From Bacillota bacterium (GTDB lineage: Bacteria > Bacillota > Clostridia > Clostridiales > Clostridiaceae), in assembly GCA_030706015.1 (NCBI GenBank), contig JAUZPI010000146.1, positions 1 to 6,633 of the forward strand: a stretch of DNA of 6,633 nt, read 5' to 3'. Position 1 is the stretch's first letter. The number at the start of each line of letters is the position of its first letter. The notes under the pieces were generated by a model. That model did no database searches. It was given only the letters and a program-made list of their open reading frames with translations, and was not told the origin of the DNA. This document shows, in pieces, positions 1-6,633 of this stretch. Position numbers and translations under genes: made by a program.

Positions 1-1
1 A

Positions 2-742
2 AGTAAAACAAACAACATAGCTCAGAAAGCATATGTTGATGCAATTATGAAAATTGCCGACTATGCAGATAAGGGATGGGTTACAGCAGCAGCGGATGTA
101 CTTCCTGGAAAAGTTACGGTTGCATTTAGTTCAGCAGCTAATGTGGGCCTCTATCCAACTGGAGACTGGACCCCGACAACATTCTATCGTCAGGATAAAG
201 GTATAGGGCAAGCCAAAGTACCAGTAAAGGTTGATTATGGTTCATTAGTTGTTCCTCTAGGTGATGATGGGAAAGCTCATGCTGAGATGTACAATCAAGG
301 GGTTGTAATGAACAAAAACTTAACGGGATGGAAAGCGCAGACAGCAGCTGAGTTTATAAAGTATATGACTACAACAGATGCATGGATGGGTGCTCGCGGA
401 CCAGAAGCTGGTGGACTAGGAATCCCTGCTCGTAAGGAATGGGCTAAACAATATGCTACATCATGGTTTGACAAACCTGAACAACGTGATGCTTTTGTAT
501 GGACAGCAAATAATGGTGTTATTACCTCATCTGATTACCATGTAGGTGGCGTTGATATGTATACACCAGTACAGGATGCATTAACAGTAGCTTATACAGA
601 AGCTGCCAAACCAGGTCCATTCGACCAGGATGCAGTTCGTAAGGCAGTTATCGCGAAGCTTGAAGATGGTCAAAAGTCATTGAATACGCAGCTTCAAGAA
701 AATGATGTAAAGCTTGATAATCCTGATGCTAAGTTAAAATAA
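2..742 (+). CDS. Sugar ABC transporter substrate-binding protein (family 1), C-terminal part, 5' end outside window
   Basis: The reading frame is open from base 2 with no stop, so this is the last 246 residues of a longer protein. The ATG at 47 lies inside the fold and is not a credible start. In Bacillota such proteins are normally lipid-anchored outside the membrane, capture an oligosaccharide and deliver it to the permeases. Evidence: a C-terminal lobe typical of CUT1 solute-binding proteins. It has an aromatic-rich stretch (GDWTPTTFYR), a VPLGDDGKAH-type segment followed by GVVMNKNLTGWKAQTAAEFIKYM, where a helix follows the hinge strand, then many Trp/Tyr residues suited to stacking on sugars, and a charged terminal helix ending near the stop. 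Family members are usually about 420-560 residues, so roughly 200 or more are missing, including any signal peptide and lipobox. The two downstream permeases confirm the class. The ligand cannot be read from sequence; an arabinofuranose-containing oligosaccharide is inferred from the downstream enzymes. Confidence 0.88.
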   Translation, partial: SKTNNIAQKAYVDAIMKIADYADKGWVTAAADVLPGKVTVAFSSAANVGLYPTGDWTPTTFYRQDKGIGQAKVPVKVDYGSLVVPLGDDGKAHAEMYNQGVVMNKNLTGWKAQTAAEFIKYMTTTDAWMGARGPEAGGLGIPARKEWAKQYATSWFDKPEQRDAFVWTANNGVITSSDYHVGGVDMYTPVQDALTVAYTEAAKPGPFDQDAVRKAVIAKLEDGQKSLNTQLQENDVKLDNPDAKLK

Positions 743-764
743 ATTTAAATAATTTTTTTAGTGC

Positions 765-809
765 TAAATTTATAAAGGAGGCTAATTTTTAGTCTCCTTT
801 ATAGATTTA
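765..809 (+). promoter_or_regulatory. Long intercistronic RNA stem-loop between binding protein and permease genes
   Basis: Bases 765-784 pair with 790-809 over 20 consecutive positions, two of them G-U, around a 5-base loop (785-789). No run of T follows on the + strand: the sequence continues ttataaagtaagc. It is therefore not a textbook intrinsic terminator. The opposite strand lacks a T-run too, so a bidirectional terminator is unlikely. In many CUT1 operons a stem-loop after the binding-protein gene protects the 3' end of a processed transcript or causes partial termination, giving excess binding protein over permease; that role is inferred here. The left arm contains AAAGGAGG (774-781), a perfect ribosome-binding sequence that has no start codon at a usable distance and is paired in the stem. 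Confidence 0.75.
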
Positions 810-830
810 TAAAGTAAGCAATGGCTTGAA

Positions 831-839
831 GGAAGGTGA
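831..839 (+). promoter_or_regulatory. Shine-Dalgarno site that fixes the permease 1 start
   Basis: GGAAGGTGA matches the 16S rRNA 3' tail and lies 7 bases before the ATG at 847. A TTG at 826 would give seven extra residues, but it sits upstream of this site, so its coding sequence would contain the site. The ATG is therefore preferred. Confidence 0.75.
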
Positions 840-846
840 AGTATAC

Positions 847-1785
847 ATGGTAAAAACGAGAAAACGAAAACTCACGAAATTAGAACGTTCAGATTACACG
901 ATAGGGTACTTATTTATGACTCCATCGATTATCTATCTAATTTTTTGGACTATATTACCAATATTAGTTGCCTTTATAATTTCATTTACAAATTATGATA
1001 TGCTTCGTCATGATATTTTGCATCCATTTAACGGTAAAATCCAATTTGTAGGTTTAAATAACTACATAATGGCATTGAAGAATCCTATTTTTCAAAAATC
1101 TGTATTCCAAACAATGTATTATGCATTGGGTGCTGTAATTTTCACTACTTTTGTCGGACTTCTACTTGCTTTGATCGCTCACAATTCAAAAGGAAAAAAC
1201 CTTTTTAGAATCGCTTATTATATACCAACTGTTACAGCAACCGCCGCACTTGTCATCATTTTTGATGGTATGTTCAGACCCGCAACCCCAGTAACAGAAT
1301 TTTTATCTTATCTCGGTATACCTTCCGTTCATTGGCGTGCAGATCCAAGGTTTACCATGCCGTTAGCAATCATAATGTCTGTTTGGTCCGGTGCAGGTTA
1401 TTGTATGTTAATTTATCTAGCGGGACTTCAAGAGATATCAAATGATGTGTATGAAGCAGCATCTTTAGACGGAGCCTCCAGAATAAACCAATTTTTACAT
1501 ATAACATTTCCTCTTCTAAATAATAAAACCTTTTTCCTAATGGCAACTGGTTTCATTGGAGCCCTGCAGGTATATGATATTGCTCAGATGCTATCTGACT
1601 ACGGAGATGCTCCAACTACGGGAGGAGCTGATGGATCACTCTGGACAGTTGTTTACTATGTTTACTATGTAGGGTGGACACAAAGTAAAATGGGACGGGC
1701 CTCAGCCATTTCATTCTTACTTCTTATCCTTATAATGGCATTTACATTTATTCAAAGGAAAATATTTAAAGATCAGACTTATTAA
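847..1785 (+). CDS. Sugar ABC transporter permease 1 (MalF/UgpA/AraP-like, CUT1)
   Basis: This is a 312-residue integral membrane subunit that forms half of the translocation channel for a sugar importer. Six hydrophobic segments are visible at about residues 21-47, 90-111, 122-140, 170-194, 226-246 and 285-303, after a short, very basic N-terminus (VKTRKRK). The EAA loop that docks the ATPase lies at about 203-222, with E203-A-A, D208-G and a final FP at 221-222. The pattern before the last helix (TVVYYVYYVGW, about 267-277) matches the usual VYY-Y element of MalF-type permeases. The length is close to the B. subtilis arabino-oligosaccharide permease AraP as I recall it, but sequence alone does not prove the same substrate. 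Translation from ATG 847 is supported by an upstream GGAAGGTGA. The gene follows the binding-protein gene after a stem-loop gap and precedes permease 2 by 18 bases, indicating co-transcription. Confidence 0.93.
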   Translation: MVKTRKRKLTKLERSDYTIGYLFMTPSIIYLIFWTILPILVAFIISFTNYDMLRHDILHPFNGKIQFVGLNNYIMALKNPIFQKSVFQTMYYALGAVIFTTFVGLLLALIAHNSKGKNLFRIAYYIPTVTATAALVIIFDGMFRPATPVTEFLSYLGIPSVHWRADPRFTMPLAIIMSVWSGAGYCMLIYLAGLQEISNDVYEAASLDGASRINQFLHITFPLLNNKTFFLMATGFIGALQVYDIAQMLSDYGDAPTTGGADGSLWTVVYYVYYVGWTQSKMGRASAISFLLLILIMAFTFIQRKIFKDQTY

Positions 1786-1787
1786 TA

Positions 1788-1798
1788 AAGGCAGGTGA
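1788..1798 (+). promoter_or_regulatory. Shine-Dalgarno site that fixes the permease 2 start
   Basis: AAGGCAGGTGA lies directly before the ATG at 1804, with the AGGTGA core five bases away. A GTG at 1795 falls inside this site and would add only three residues; it would be left with a weak site at a spacing of about 3 bases. ATG 1804 is the better start. Confidence 0.65.
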
Positions 1799-1803
1799 AA
1801 AAT

Positions 1804-2751
1804 ATGGACTTAAATAATGTAGAGATAAAAGAGCGCCATTTAAAAAAGGGAGTGCAAATAACTAAAAAATCCATAAAGCCATACACTAACCCTCATAAAA
1901 GATCTAAGACAATATATCAAGCTGTAACGGTTATTTTTACCTTGATTGCAATCATCTTTGCGGTCATAACGTTATATCCTTTCATCTTCTCTGTCATAGC
2001 ATCTCTTCGAAAGGGATTTGATGTCTATTCATCGGGCTGGAGCATAAAAGATTTAAGCTTATATGCGTATAAAAAGGTTTTTTTTGGATTTAGTGATGAA
2101 GAATCAGTCCAATTACCTACTTGGCTTTTAAATACGGCTTTTGTTTCTATTGTTACTACTCTATTAACTCTTCTAGTTTCAGCTTTAGGGGGGTATGCAA
2201 TGGCAAGAGTAGAATTTCCAGGTAAAAAGATGTGGTTTGCCCTTATTCTTGGAGTAATGATGATACCAGGCCAGATTACCCTTATTCCAAAATATATTAT
2301 GATTGCAAATTTCTTTGGATGGACGAATAGTTTTACGGGTCTGATTATACCCTTCATTTTTTCTCCATATTTCACGTTTATGATGCGGCAATTTTTCTTA
2401 TCCTTCCCTAAGGAGGTTGAAGAAGCAGCTATTTTAGACGGTATGAGTCGTGTAGGTGTTTTCTTTAATATGGTACTGCCGCTTTCTAAAGCGCCAATGC
2501 TTGCTGCAGGAATCTTGATATTTATGGGTTCATGGGGATCTTATTTATGGCCGAAGATTTTGATTAGTAAAATGCCAATGTATTTAATCTCTCAAGGGAT
2601 GACAGTCATGATGGGAGGAAGATATACTTCAACCCCTTCCGTACAAATGGCTACTGCAATCGTATCGACTTTGCCATTAATATTATTATTTGTGATCTTC
2701 CAAAAGCATTTTATGGGATCAATTGCTAAAACGGGAAGTAAGGGCGTATAG
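1804..2751 (+). CDS. Sugar ABC transporter permease 2 (MalG/UgpE/AraQ-like, CUT1)
   Basis: This is a 315-residue membrane subunit that pairs with permease 1 to form the importer channel. Six membrane segments appear at about residues 38-62, 108-128, 144-163, 179-196, 232-252 and 284-302. The EAA loop is at about 207-226: FPKEVEEAAILDG, then a G-containing turn and a closing VLP at 224-226, the signature by which MalG-type subunits contact the ATPase. GGYAMARVEFPGKK (129-142) and the MMIPGQITLIP motif (152-162) are typical of this family. The N-terminal cytoplasmic tail before helix 1 is long (about 37 residues) and rich in Lys/Arg; MalG-type proteins are more often about 270-300 residues with short tails. 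It starts 18 bases after permease 1 and ends 18 bases before the first glycosidase. No ATP-binding subunit follows, so a shared ATPase elsewhere is inferred. Confidence 0.93.
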   Translation: MDLNNVEIKERHLKKGVQITKKSIKPYTNPHKRSKTIYQAVTVIFTLIAIIFAVITLYPFIFSVIASLRKGFDVYSSGWSIKDLSLYAYKKVFFGFSDEESVQLPTWLLNTAFVSIVTTLLTLLVSALGGYAMARVEFPGKKMWFALILGVMMIPGQITLIPKYIMIANFFGWTNSFTGLIIPFIFSPYFTFMMRQFFLSFPKEVEEAAILDGMSRVGVFFNMVLPLSKAPMLAAGILIFMGSWGSYLWPKILISKMPMYLISQGMTVMMGGRYTSTPSVQMATAIVSTLPLILLFVIFQKHFMGSIAKTGSKGV

Positions 2752-2769
2752 AAAGGGAGTATAACAAAC

Positions 2770-4683
2770 ATGAATAGTATTTCAGAAAATAAACTTAAGA
2801 CTTTAGAATACTCCTCAATAAGACCAAAGGGATGGATCCTTGATCAGCTTCAGCTTCAGATGGACGGTATAACTAAGGACTTAGATAAATATTGGGGTTC
2901 TGTAGGTTCTTATTCGGATTGGATTGGTGGAACTGATAATAGTTGGGAGAGACCACCCTATTGGTTAGATGGACTAGTCCCCCTATCATTTCTTTTGAAA
3001 GACGAAGAAGGCATCGAAAAGTCGAAGAAATGGATAGAATGGAGCTTAAATAGCCAAAAAGATAACGGAGATTTTGGACCATCGTATAGAAAGACTGACT
3101 TTGATGAAACATTATTTTGGCCCAAATTTGTCATGCTTAAGGTGTTTGTTTCTTATTATGAGTCTACAAAGGACCCAAGGGTAATACCCTTTATGACGAA
3201 ATACTTTAAGTTTTCCTTAGAAAAGCTAAATGAGTATAAGATGAATGGCTGGGCTGAGGCCAGAGGGGGAGACTTAGCTTATTCGATACTATGGTTATAT
3301 GAAAAAACAAACGATGAATTTTTACTGCAGTTATTGAAGAAAGTTAATGATCAAACCTTAGTCTGGGGAGATATGTTTGAAAATTTCCCATTTACCAAAA
3401 AAACAGATTTTTATTATAAATGGGATAAGATTTGGGGAAACACAACCCGAACATCCTTATATAGCGTCATGCAGTATCATTATACTCATATCGTGAATGT
3501 GACCATGGGTATAAAACAGCCTCTTATGAAATATAGGGAAACAGGTGAAGAAACCTATCTTGAGTCTGTTTATGATGGAATTCAATCATTATCTAAATAT
3601 CACGGTCAAGTGGCAGGTGTATTTGCAGGGGATGAGCATTTAAATGGAACAAATCCCACTCAGGGAACGGAGCTATGTTCTGTTGTTGAATATATGTTTT
3701 CACTTCAACTTTTGTTAGAAGCAACAGGAGACTCGATTTTTGGGGATTTAATTGAAAGGGTAGCGTATAATGCCCTGCCTGCTACGATAAGTGAAGATTT
3801 CAAATCACATCAATATGATCAGCAAGCCAATCAGGTCATTGTTTCCCATGCTAAACGGAATTGGTATAACAATGAAGATGACTCGAATTTATTTGGTTTT
3901 GAGCCTAACTTTGGATGCTGTTTAGCTAATATGCATCAAGGCTGGCCAAAGTTTACAAAGAATGCCTTTATGGTTGGTAAAAATAGTATACATGCTGCAG
4001 TCTATATGCCTTTGGAGGCTAATGTAGAGTTAAAGGGTAAAAACATAAAGATTGTATCTAAGACTGAATATCCATTTAATGGAGAAGTGAATTTTGCGTT
4101 TGAACTAAATGGGTCTGAGGACTTTAAATTTAATTTGAGGATTCCTGGATGGTGTAATAAGTACAGTATATTCGTAAATGATGAACCAGTAGATATAGAG
4201 GATCATAATGGCTGGGCAGTATTAGCTAGAGTATTTAATGATAATGATAAAGTGTCTATAATATTTGAAATGCCAGTTTTTATTAAAAAGGGATGGTATA
4301 ACAACGGTGTAACTGTAGAACGGGGACCCCTGGTGTTTGGACTAAATATTAAAGAAAACTGGAAAAAGCTTAGCAGAGGAATTAGTGATTATCCTTATTA
4401 TGAGATATATCCAGAATCTCCATGGAATTATGCACTTGAAATAAATAAAGAAATGAATATAGAAGAAAAAGGAATTACAACTAAGCAGGCATTTAGTTAT
4501 AACCATCCTCCAGTGCGAATTTTTGCAAAGGCATTTTCTGCTGCATCATGGGGACTGGAAGATAACTCGGCAGGTGATCTTCCTTTATCCCCAGTTGCAT
4601 GTGTAGGAGAAGAAGAAACGGTAGAGTTAATACCATATGGATGTGCAAAGTTAAGAATATCTCTGTTCCCGTGGATAGAATAA
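2770..4683 (+). CDS. DUF1680 (PF07944) glycoside hydrolase, GH127-superfamily, branch with GDEH acid/base loop
   Basis: A 637-residue cytoplasmic enzyme with no signal peptide, expected to cleave terminal furanosides such as beta-L-arabinofuranose. Domains: an (alpha/alpha)-barrel from about residue 15 to 400, opening with SIRPKGWILDQL, then beta-sandwich domains carrying RIPGWC (457-462) and VERGPLVFGL (517-524 region), ending in the branch-typical YGCAKLRISLFP (623-634). Active-site candidates by alignment to HypBA1 logic: zinc ligands E301 and C303 (GTELCS) and the pair C383-C384 (FGCC), where C383 would be the cysteine nucleophile; E289 in GDEH is the likely acid/base. E289 lies 12 residues before E301, whereas HypBA1-type enzymes have 16, so this is a separate branch. 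AAAGGGAG at 2752-2759 precedes the ATG by 10 bases. The substrate is uncertain: other superfamily members act on arabinan-type chains or, in Bacteroides, on aceric acid of rhamnogalacturonan II. Superfamily is certain, activity inferred. Confidence 0.88.
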   Translation: MNSISENKLKTLEYSSIRPKGWILDQLQLQMDGITKDLDKYWGSVGSYSDWIGGTDNSWERPPYWLDGLVPLSFLLKDEEGIEKSKKWIEWSLNSQKDNGDFGPSYRKTDFDETLFWPKFVMLKVFVSYYESTKDPRVIPFMTKYFKFSLEKLNEYKMNGWAEARGGDLAYSILWLYEKTNDEFLLQLLKKVNDQTLVWGDMFENFPFTKKTDFYYKWDKIWGNTTRTSLYSVMQYHYTHIVNVTMGIKQPLMKYRETGEETYLESVYDGIQSLSKYHGQVAGVFAGDEHLNGTNPTQGTELCSVVEYMFSLQLLLEATGDSIFGDLIERVAYNALPATISEDFKSHQYDQQANQVIVSHAKRNWYNNEDDSNLFGFEPNFGCCLANMHQGWPKFTKNAFMVGKNSIHAAVYMPLEANVELKGKNIKIVSKTEYPFNGEVNFAFELNGSEDFKFNLRIPGWCNKYSIFVNDEPVDIEDHNGWAVLARVFNDNDKVSIIFEMPVFIKKGWYNNGVTVERGPLVFGLNIKENWKKLSRGISDYPYYEIYPESPWNYALEINKEMNIEEKGITTKQAFSYNHPPVRIFAKAFSAASWGLEDNSAGDLPLSPVACVGEEETVELIPYGCAKLRISLFPWIE

Positions 4684-4694
4684 GTAGAGCAAAA

Positions 4695-4701
4695 AAGGGG
4701 G
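4695..4701 (+). promoter_or_regulatory. Shine-Dalgarno site that fixes the start of the second glycosidase
   Basis: AAGGGGG preceded by a run of A lies 8 bases before ATG 4710. The frame is open further upstream to an ATG at 4599 inside the preceding gene, but that start has no ribosome-binding site, and the extra 37 residues (Arg-rich, MCRRRRNG...) do not resemble a GH127 N-terminus. Confidence 0.75.
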
Positions 4702-4709
4702 CATATCGT

Positions 4710-6614
4710 ATGACAAAGACTGTTCAAAGTACCGAAAATGTATGTAGGGCAATCCCTTTTACAGATGTAAAGATTGATTCATTATTCTGGAATTCTGTTC
4801 TCGAAACTCATCACAGAGTCACCGTTCATACTGTGGTGAATCGCTGTATTGAGACAAATAGGGTAAATAATTTTATAAAATCAGGAAAGTATTTAAAAAT
4901 GGGAATAGATAAGCCGCTGCCTAAGGAGTTAGAGTTTGAAGGTCGTTTCTATGATGACTCTGATGTTTATAAAGCAATTGAGGGTGCAGCCTATTCTCTT
5001 ATGCAATATAAGGATGAAGCGCTTGAAAAAAAGATAGATACAATAATTGATGCAATTGAAGAAGCCCAATGGTTCGATGGGTATCTTATGACCTTTTATA
5101 CGATTGATCCCGAGAATAAAGGTCAAAGATGGACTGATATGGATCGACATGAAATGTATTGCGGGGGACATTTAATTGAAGCTGCAATAGCCTATTATTC
5201 TGCAACTGGAAAAGATAAGCTTTTAAAAGTATCTAAAAAAATGGTTGACCATTGGATGAAGATATTTGGTCCTGATAAAAGAGATTGGGTACCAGGGCAC
5301 CAAGAGGTAGAACTAGCTCTAGTAAAGCTATACGAGCTAACACAGGATAGGAGATATCTTGACTTTGCTCTGTGGCTTTTATCAGAAAGGGGCAAAGACC
5401 ACTATGTAAGCGAAGGACGCCCATATTTAGATAAAGATCAACTATTTTACAAACGAGAGTATCATCAGGATCATCTTCCTGTTGAAGAACAATCCTTTGT
5501 ATCCGGTCATGCAGTAAGGGCTATGTATATGTATACGGGAATGGCTGATGTTGCTAAATATTTTAATAAAAAAGAGTATATGAATGCTTTAACGAAGATA
5601 TGGGAAAATATTGTGTATAGTAATATGTATATTACTGGTGGTATTGGCTCAAGTATAGAAAATGAGGGATTTACGGAGGATTTTGATCTACCTAATGTAT
5701 CAGCCTATGCAGAAACTTGTGCAGCAATTGGGATGGTATTTTTTAATCATCGAATGAATTTGCTTTATGAGGATGGGAAATACGCCCACATCATCGAGAG
5801 GGAAATATATAATGGTGTTTTATCTGGAGTATCCTTAAGCGGCGATCGTTTCTTCTATGTAAACCCATTGGAATCAGATGGGAAGCCTTTTGAAGAAGGG
5901 GGACATAAAAGAAGACAGGAGTGGTTTAAAACATCCTGTTGCCCAACAAATTTATCAAGATTTTTACCTTGTGTTTCAGAATATATATACGCTCAGAAAA
6001 ATGAAAAGATATATATTAATCAATATATTAGCTCGACGGGTAGTATCAATATCAATGGAGTAAACCTTAATATTATCCAACAAAATAACTTCCCATGGGA
6101 TGGAGAAGTTGAGGTTAAACTTAAGGCTGACAAAAAGGTAAATGCAACAATATGCTTTAGAATACCAGACTGGTGTGAAGAGTACTCCTACCAATATAGT
6201 GGAAATATAAACTCACCTATTGGGTTGAAAAAGGAATATGTTTGTATGGATATAGAAATAAACGGGGAAGAAACTTTAAAGATAATTTTTGTAATGAAGG
6301 TAAAAAAGGTACATATGGATCCACGAGTGAAAGAAGATCAAGGTAAAATAGCATTGCAAAGAGGACCTGTGGTTTACGCATTTGAAGAAGTAGATAATCC
6401 TCACGGTATTGACGATATTTTAATAGGAAGAGATACCCAGTTTTATAGCGAATGGTCTCCAGACTTACTTAGGGGGATTGTAAGGCTAAAGGTCAAAAAT
6501 GACGAAAAAGAATGGAACGCTATTCCCTATTATGCATGGGATAATAGGGAACTTGGGAAAATGAGTGTTTTTGTTAAAGAGTTAATTGACAATACTCGAA
6601 GTGTAGAAAATTAA
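4710..6614 (+). CDS. GH127 beta-L-arabinofuranosidase, HypBA1-like
   Basis: A 634-residue cytoplasmic retaining glycosidase, close to the roughly 650 residues of Bifidobacterium HypBA1, which removes beta-L-arabinofuranose from short arabino-oligosaccharides with a zinc-bound cysteine nucleophile. The N-terminus (IPFTDVKIDSLFW, 15-27) is the usual GH127 opening. Conserved barrel motifs: MYCGGHLIEAA (149-159), PGHQEVELAL (195-204), SGHAVRA (265-271) and GGIGSSIENEGFT (310-322). Catalytic set: E319 acid/base, E335 and C337 (YAETC) as zinc ligands, and C410-C411 (TSCCPTN), C410 being the expected nucleophile. E319 and E335 are 16 residues apart, exactly as E322 and E338 of HypBA1. The beta-sandwich part shows RIPDWC (484-489) and LQRGPVVYAFE (549-559). 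There is no signal peptide or membrane segment, so it acts on imported sugar. It lies 26 bases after its diverged paralogue. Exact substrate linkage is inferred from the family. Confidence 0.94.
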   Translation: MTKTVQSTENVCRAIPFTDVKIDSLFWNSVLETHHRVTVHTVVNRCIETNRVNNFIKSGKYLKMGIDKPLPKELEFEGRFYDDSDVYKAIEGAAYSLMQYKDEALEKKIDTIIDAIEEAQWFDGYLMTFYTIDPENKGQRWTDMDRHEMYCGGHLIEAAIAYYSATGKDKLLKVSKKMVDHWMKIFGPDKRDWVPGHQEVELALVKLYELTQDRRYLDFALWLLSERGKDHYVSEGRPYLDKDQLFYKREYHQDHLPVEEQSFVSGHAVRAMYMYTGMADVAKYFNKKEYMNALTKIWENIVYSNMYITGGIGSSIENEGFTEDFDLPNVSAYAETCAAIGMVFFNHRMNLLYEDGKYAHIIEREIYNGVLSGVSLSGDRFFYVNPLESDGKPFEEGGHKRRQEWFKTSCCPTNLSRFLPCVSEYIYAQKNEKIYINQYISSTGSININGVNLNIIQQNNFPWDGEVEVKLKADKKVNATICFRIPDWCEEYSYQYSGNINSPIGLKKEYVCMDIEINGEETLKIIFVMKVKKVHMDPRVKEDQGKIALQRGPVVYAFEEVDNPHGIDDILIGRDTQFYSEWSPDLLRGIVRLKVKNDEKEWNAIPYYAWDNRELGKMSVFVKELIDNTRSVEN

Positions 6615-6624
6615 CCAATAATTT

Positions 6625-6633
6625 AAGAGAGGT
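6625..6633 (+). promoter_or_regulatory. Probable Shine-Dalgarno site of a next gene beyond the window
   Basis: AAGAGAGGT begins 11 bases after the stop of the second glycosidase and runs to the window edge. Its sequence and spacing resemble the other ribosome-binding sites here, with no terminator hairpin between. It suggests that the operon continues, but the start codon is not visible. Confidence 0.4.

Noticed and set aside
328..345. Possible cre (CcpA) site around tggaaagcgcagaca, and a similar one near 5013-5027
   Set aside because: In both, the central CG is out of register with the TGNAANCGNTNNCA consensus, and both lie deep within coding sequence.
753..759. Run of seven T after the binding-protein gene, possible intrinsic terminator
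   Set aside because: No GC-containing hairpin precedes it; the strong stem-loop lies after it, in the wrong order for + strand termination.
774..781. AAAGGAGG as the ribosome-binding site of a small leader gene
   Set aside because: No ATG, GTG or TTG occurs 5-12 bases downstream, and the sequence is paired in the stem.
1651..1668. Perfect 9-base tandem repeat (gtttactat twice) in permease 1
   Set aside because: It is in frame and encodes VYYVYY at a place where MalF-type permeases normally have a VYY-Y element of the same length, so it looks like coincidence of codon use and not an insertion or a slippage switch.
2025..2375. 116-residue open frame on the - strand inside permease 2
   Set aside because: It lies wholly antisense to a well-supported membrane protein gene, has no ribosome-binding context I could see and resembles no known family; it is a shadow frame.
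4599..4709. Upstream in-frame extension of the second glycosidase overlapping the first
   Set aside because: The ATG at 4599 lacks a ribosome-binding site and the extension is Arg-rich out-of-frame coding of the previous gene; ATG 4710 has a strong site and begins a normal GH127 N-terminus.
5878..6063. 61-residue + strand frame inside the second glycosidase
   Set aside because: It overlaps the conserved CC catalytic region of the real gene in another frame and has no independent support.

Overview
The window reads as one strand-consistent carbohydrate-uptake and degradation operon from a low-GC Gram-positive bacterium (Bacillota; Bacillus/Paenibacillus-like is my best guess, not proven). The reasons are the AT-rich sequence, strong purine-rich Shine-Dalgarno sites close to almost every start, TAA/TAG stops, and the arrangement of a CUT1-type sugar ABC importer followed by cytoplasmic glycosidases. 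Five genes lie on the + strand. No convincing gene lies on the - strand, and I saw no RNA genes, mobile elements or CRISPR arrays.

Layout: (1) 2-742 is the C-terminal part of an extracellular sugar-binding lipoprotein-type protein, whose start lies outside the window. (2) 743-846 is a non-coding gap with a long, nearly perfect stem-loop at 765-809. (3) 847-1785 and 1804-2751 are the two membrane permeases of the importer, MalF-like and MalG-like, each with an EAA loop for docking the ATPase. (4) 2770-4683 and 4710-6614 are two consecutive, strongly diverged members of the DUF1680 / beta-L-arabinofuranosidase superfamily (PF07944). The second carries the full GH127 (HypBA1-type) active-site signature. 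The first belongs to another branch with a different acid/base loop. (5) A Shine-Dalgarno-like sequence at the right edge suggests the operon continues.

Proposed joint function (inference): the binding protein captures a plant-derived oligosaccharide bearing L-arabinofuranose or a related furanose, the two permeases import it, and the two cytoplasmic enzymes release sugars from it. Neither enzyme has a signal peptide, so cleavage should occur after uptake. No ATPase gene is visible; many Bacillota CUT1 importers use a shared MsmX-type ATPase encoded elsewhere. Gaps between genes from permease 1 onward are only 18-26 bases, so these four genes are almost certainly co-transcribed. The stem-loop after the binding-protein gene probably sets a higher level for that protein than for the rest. 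No clear promoter or cre site was found by eye, as expected if the promoter lies upstream of the window.
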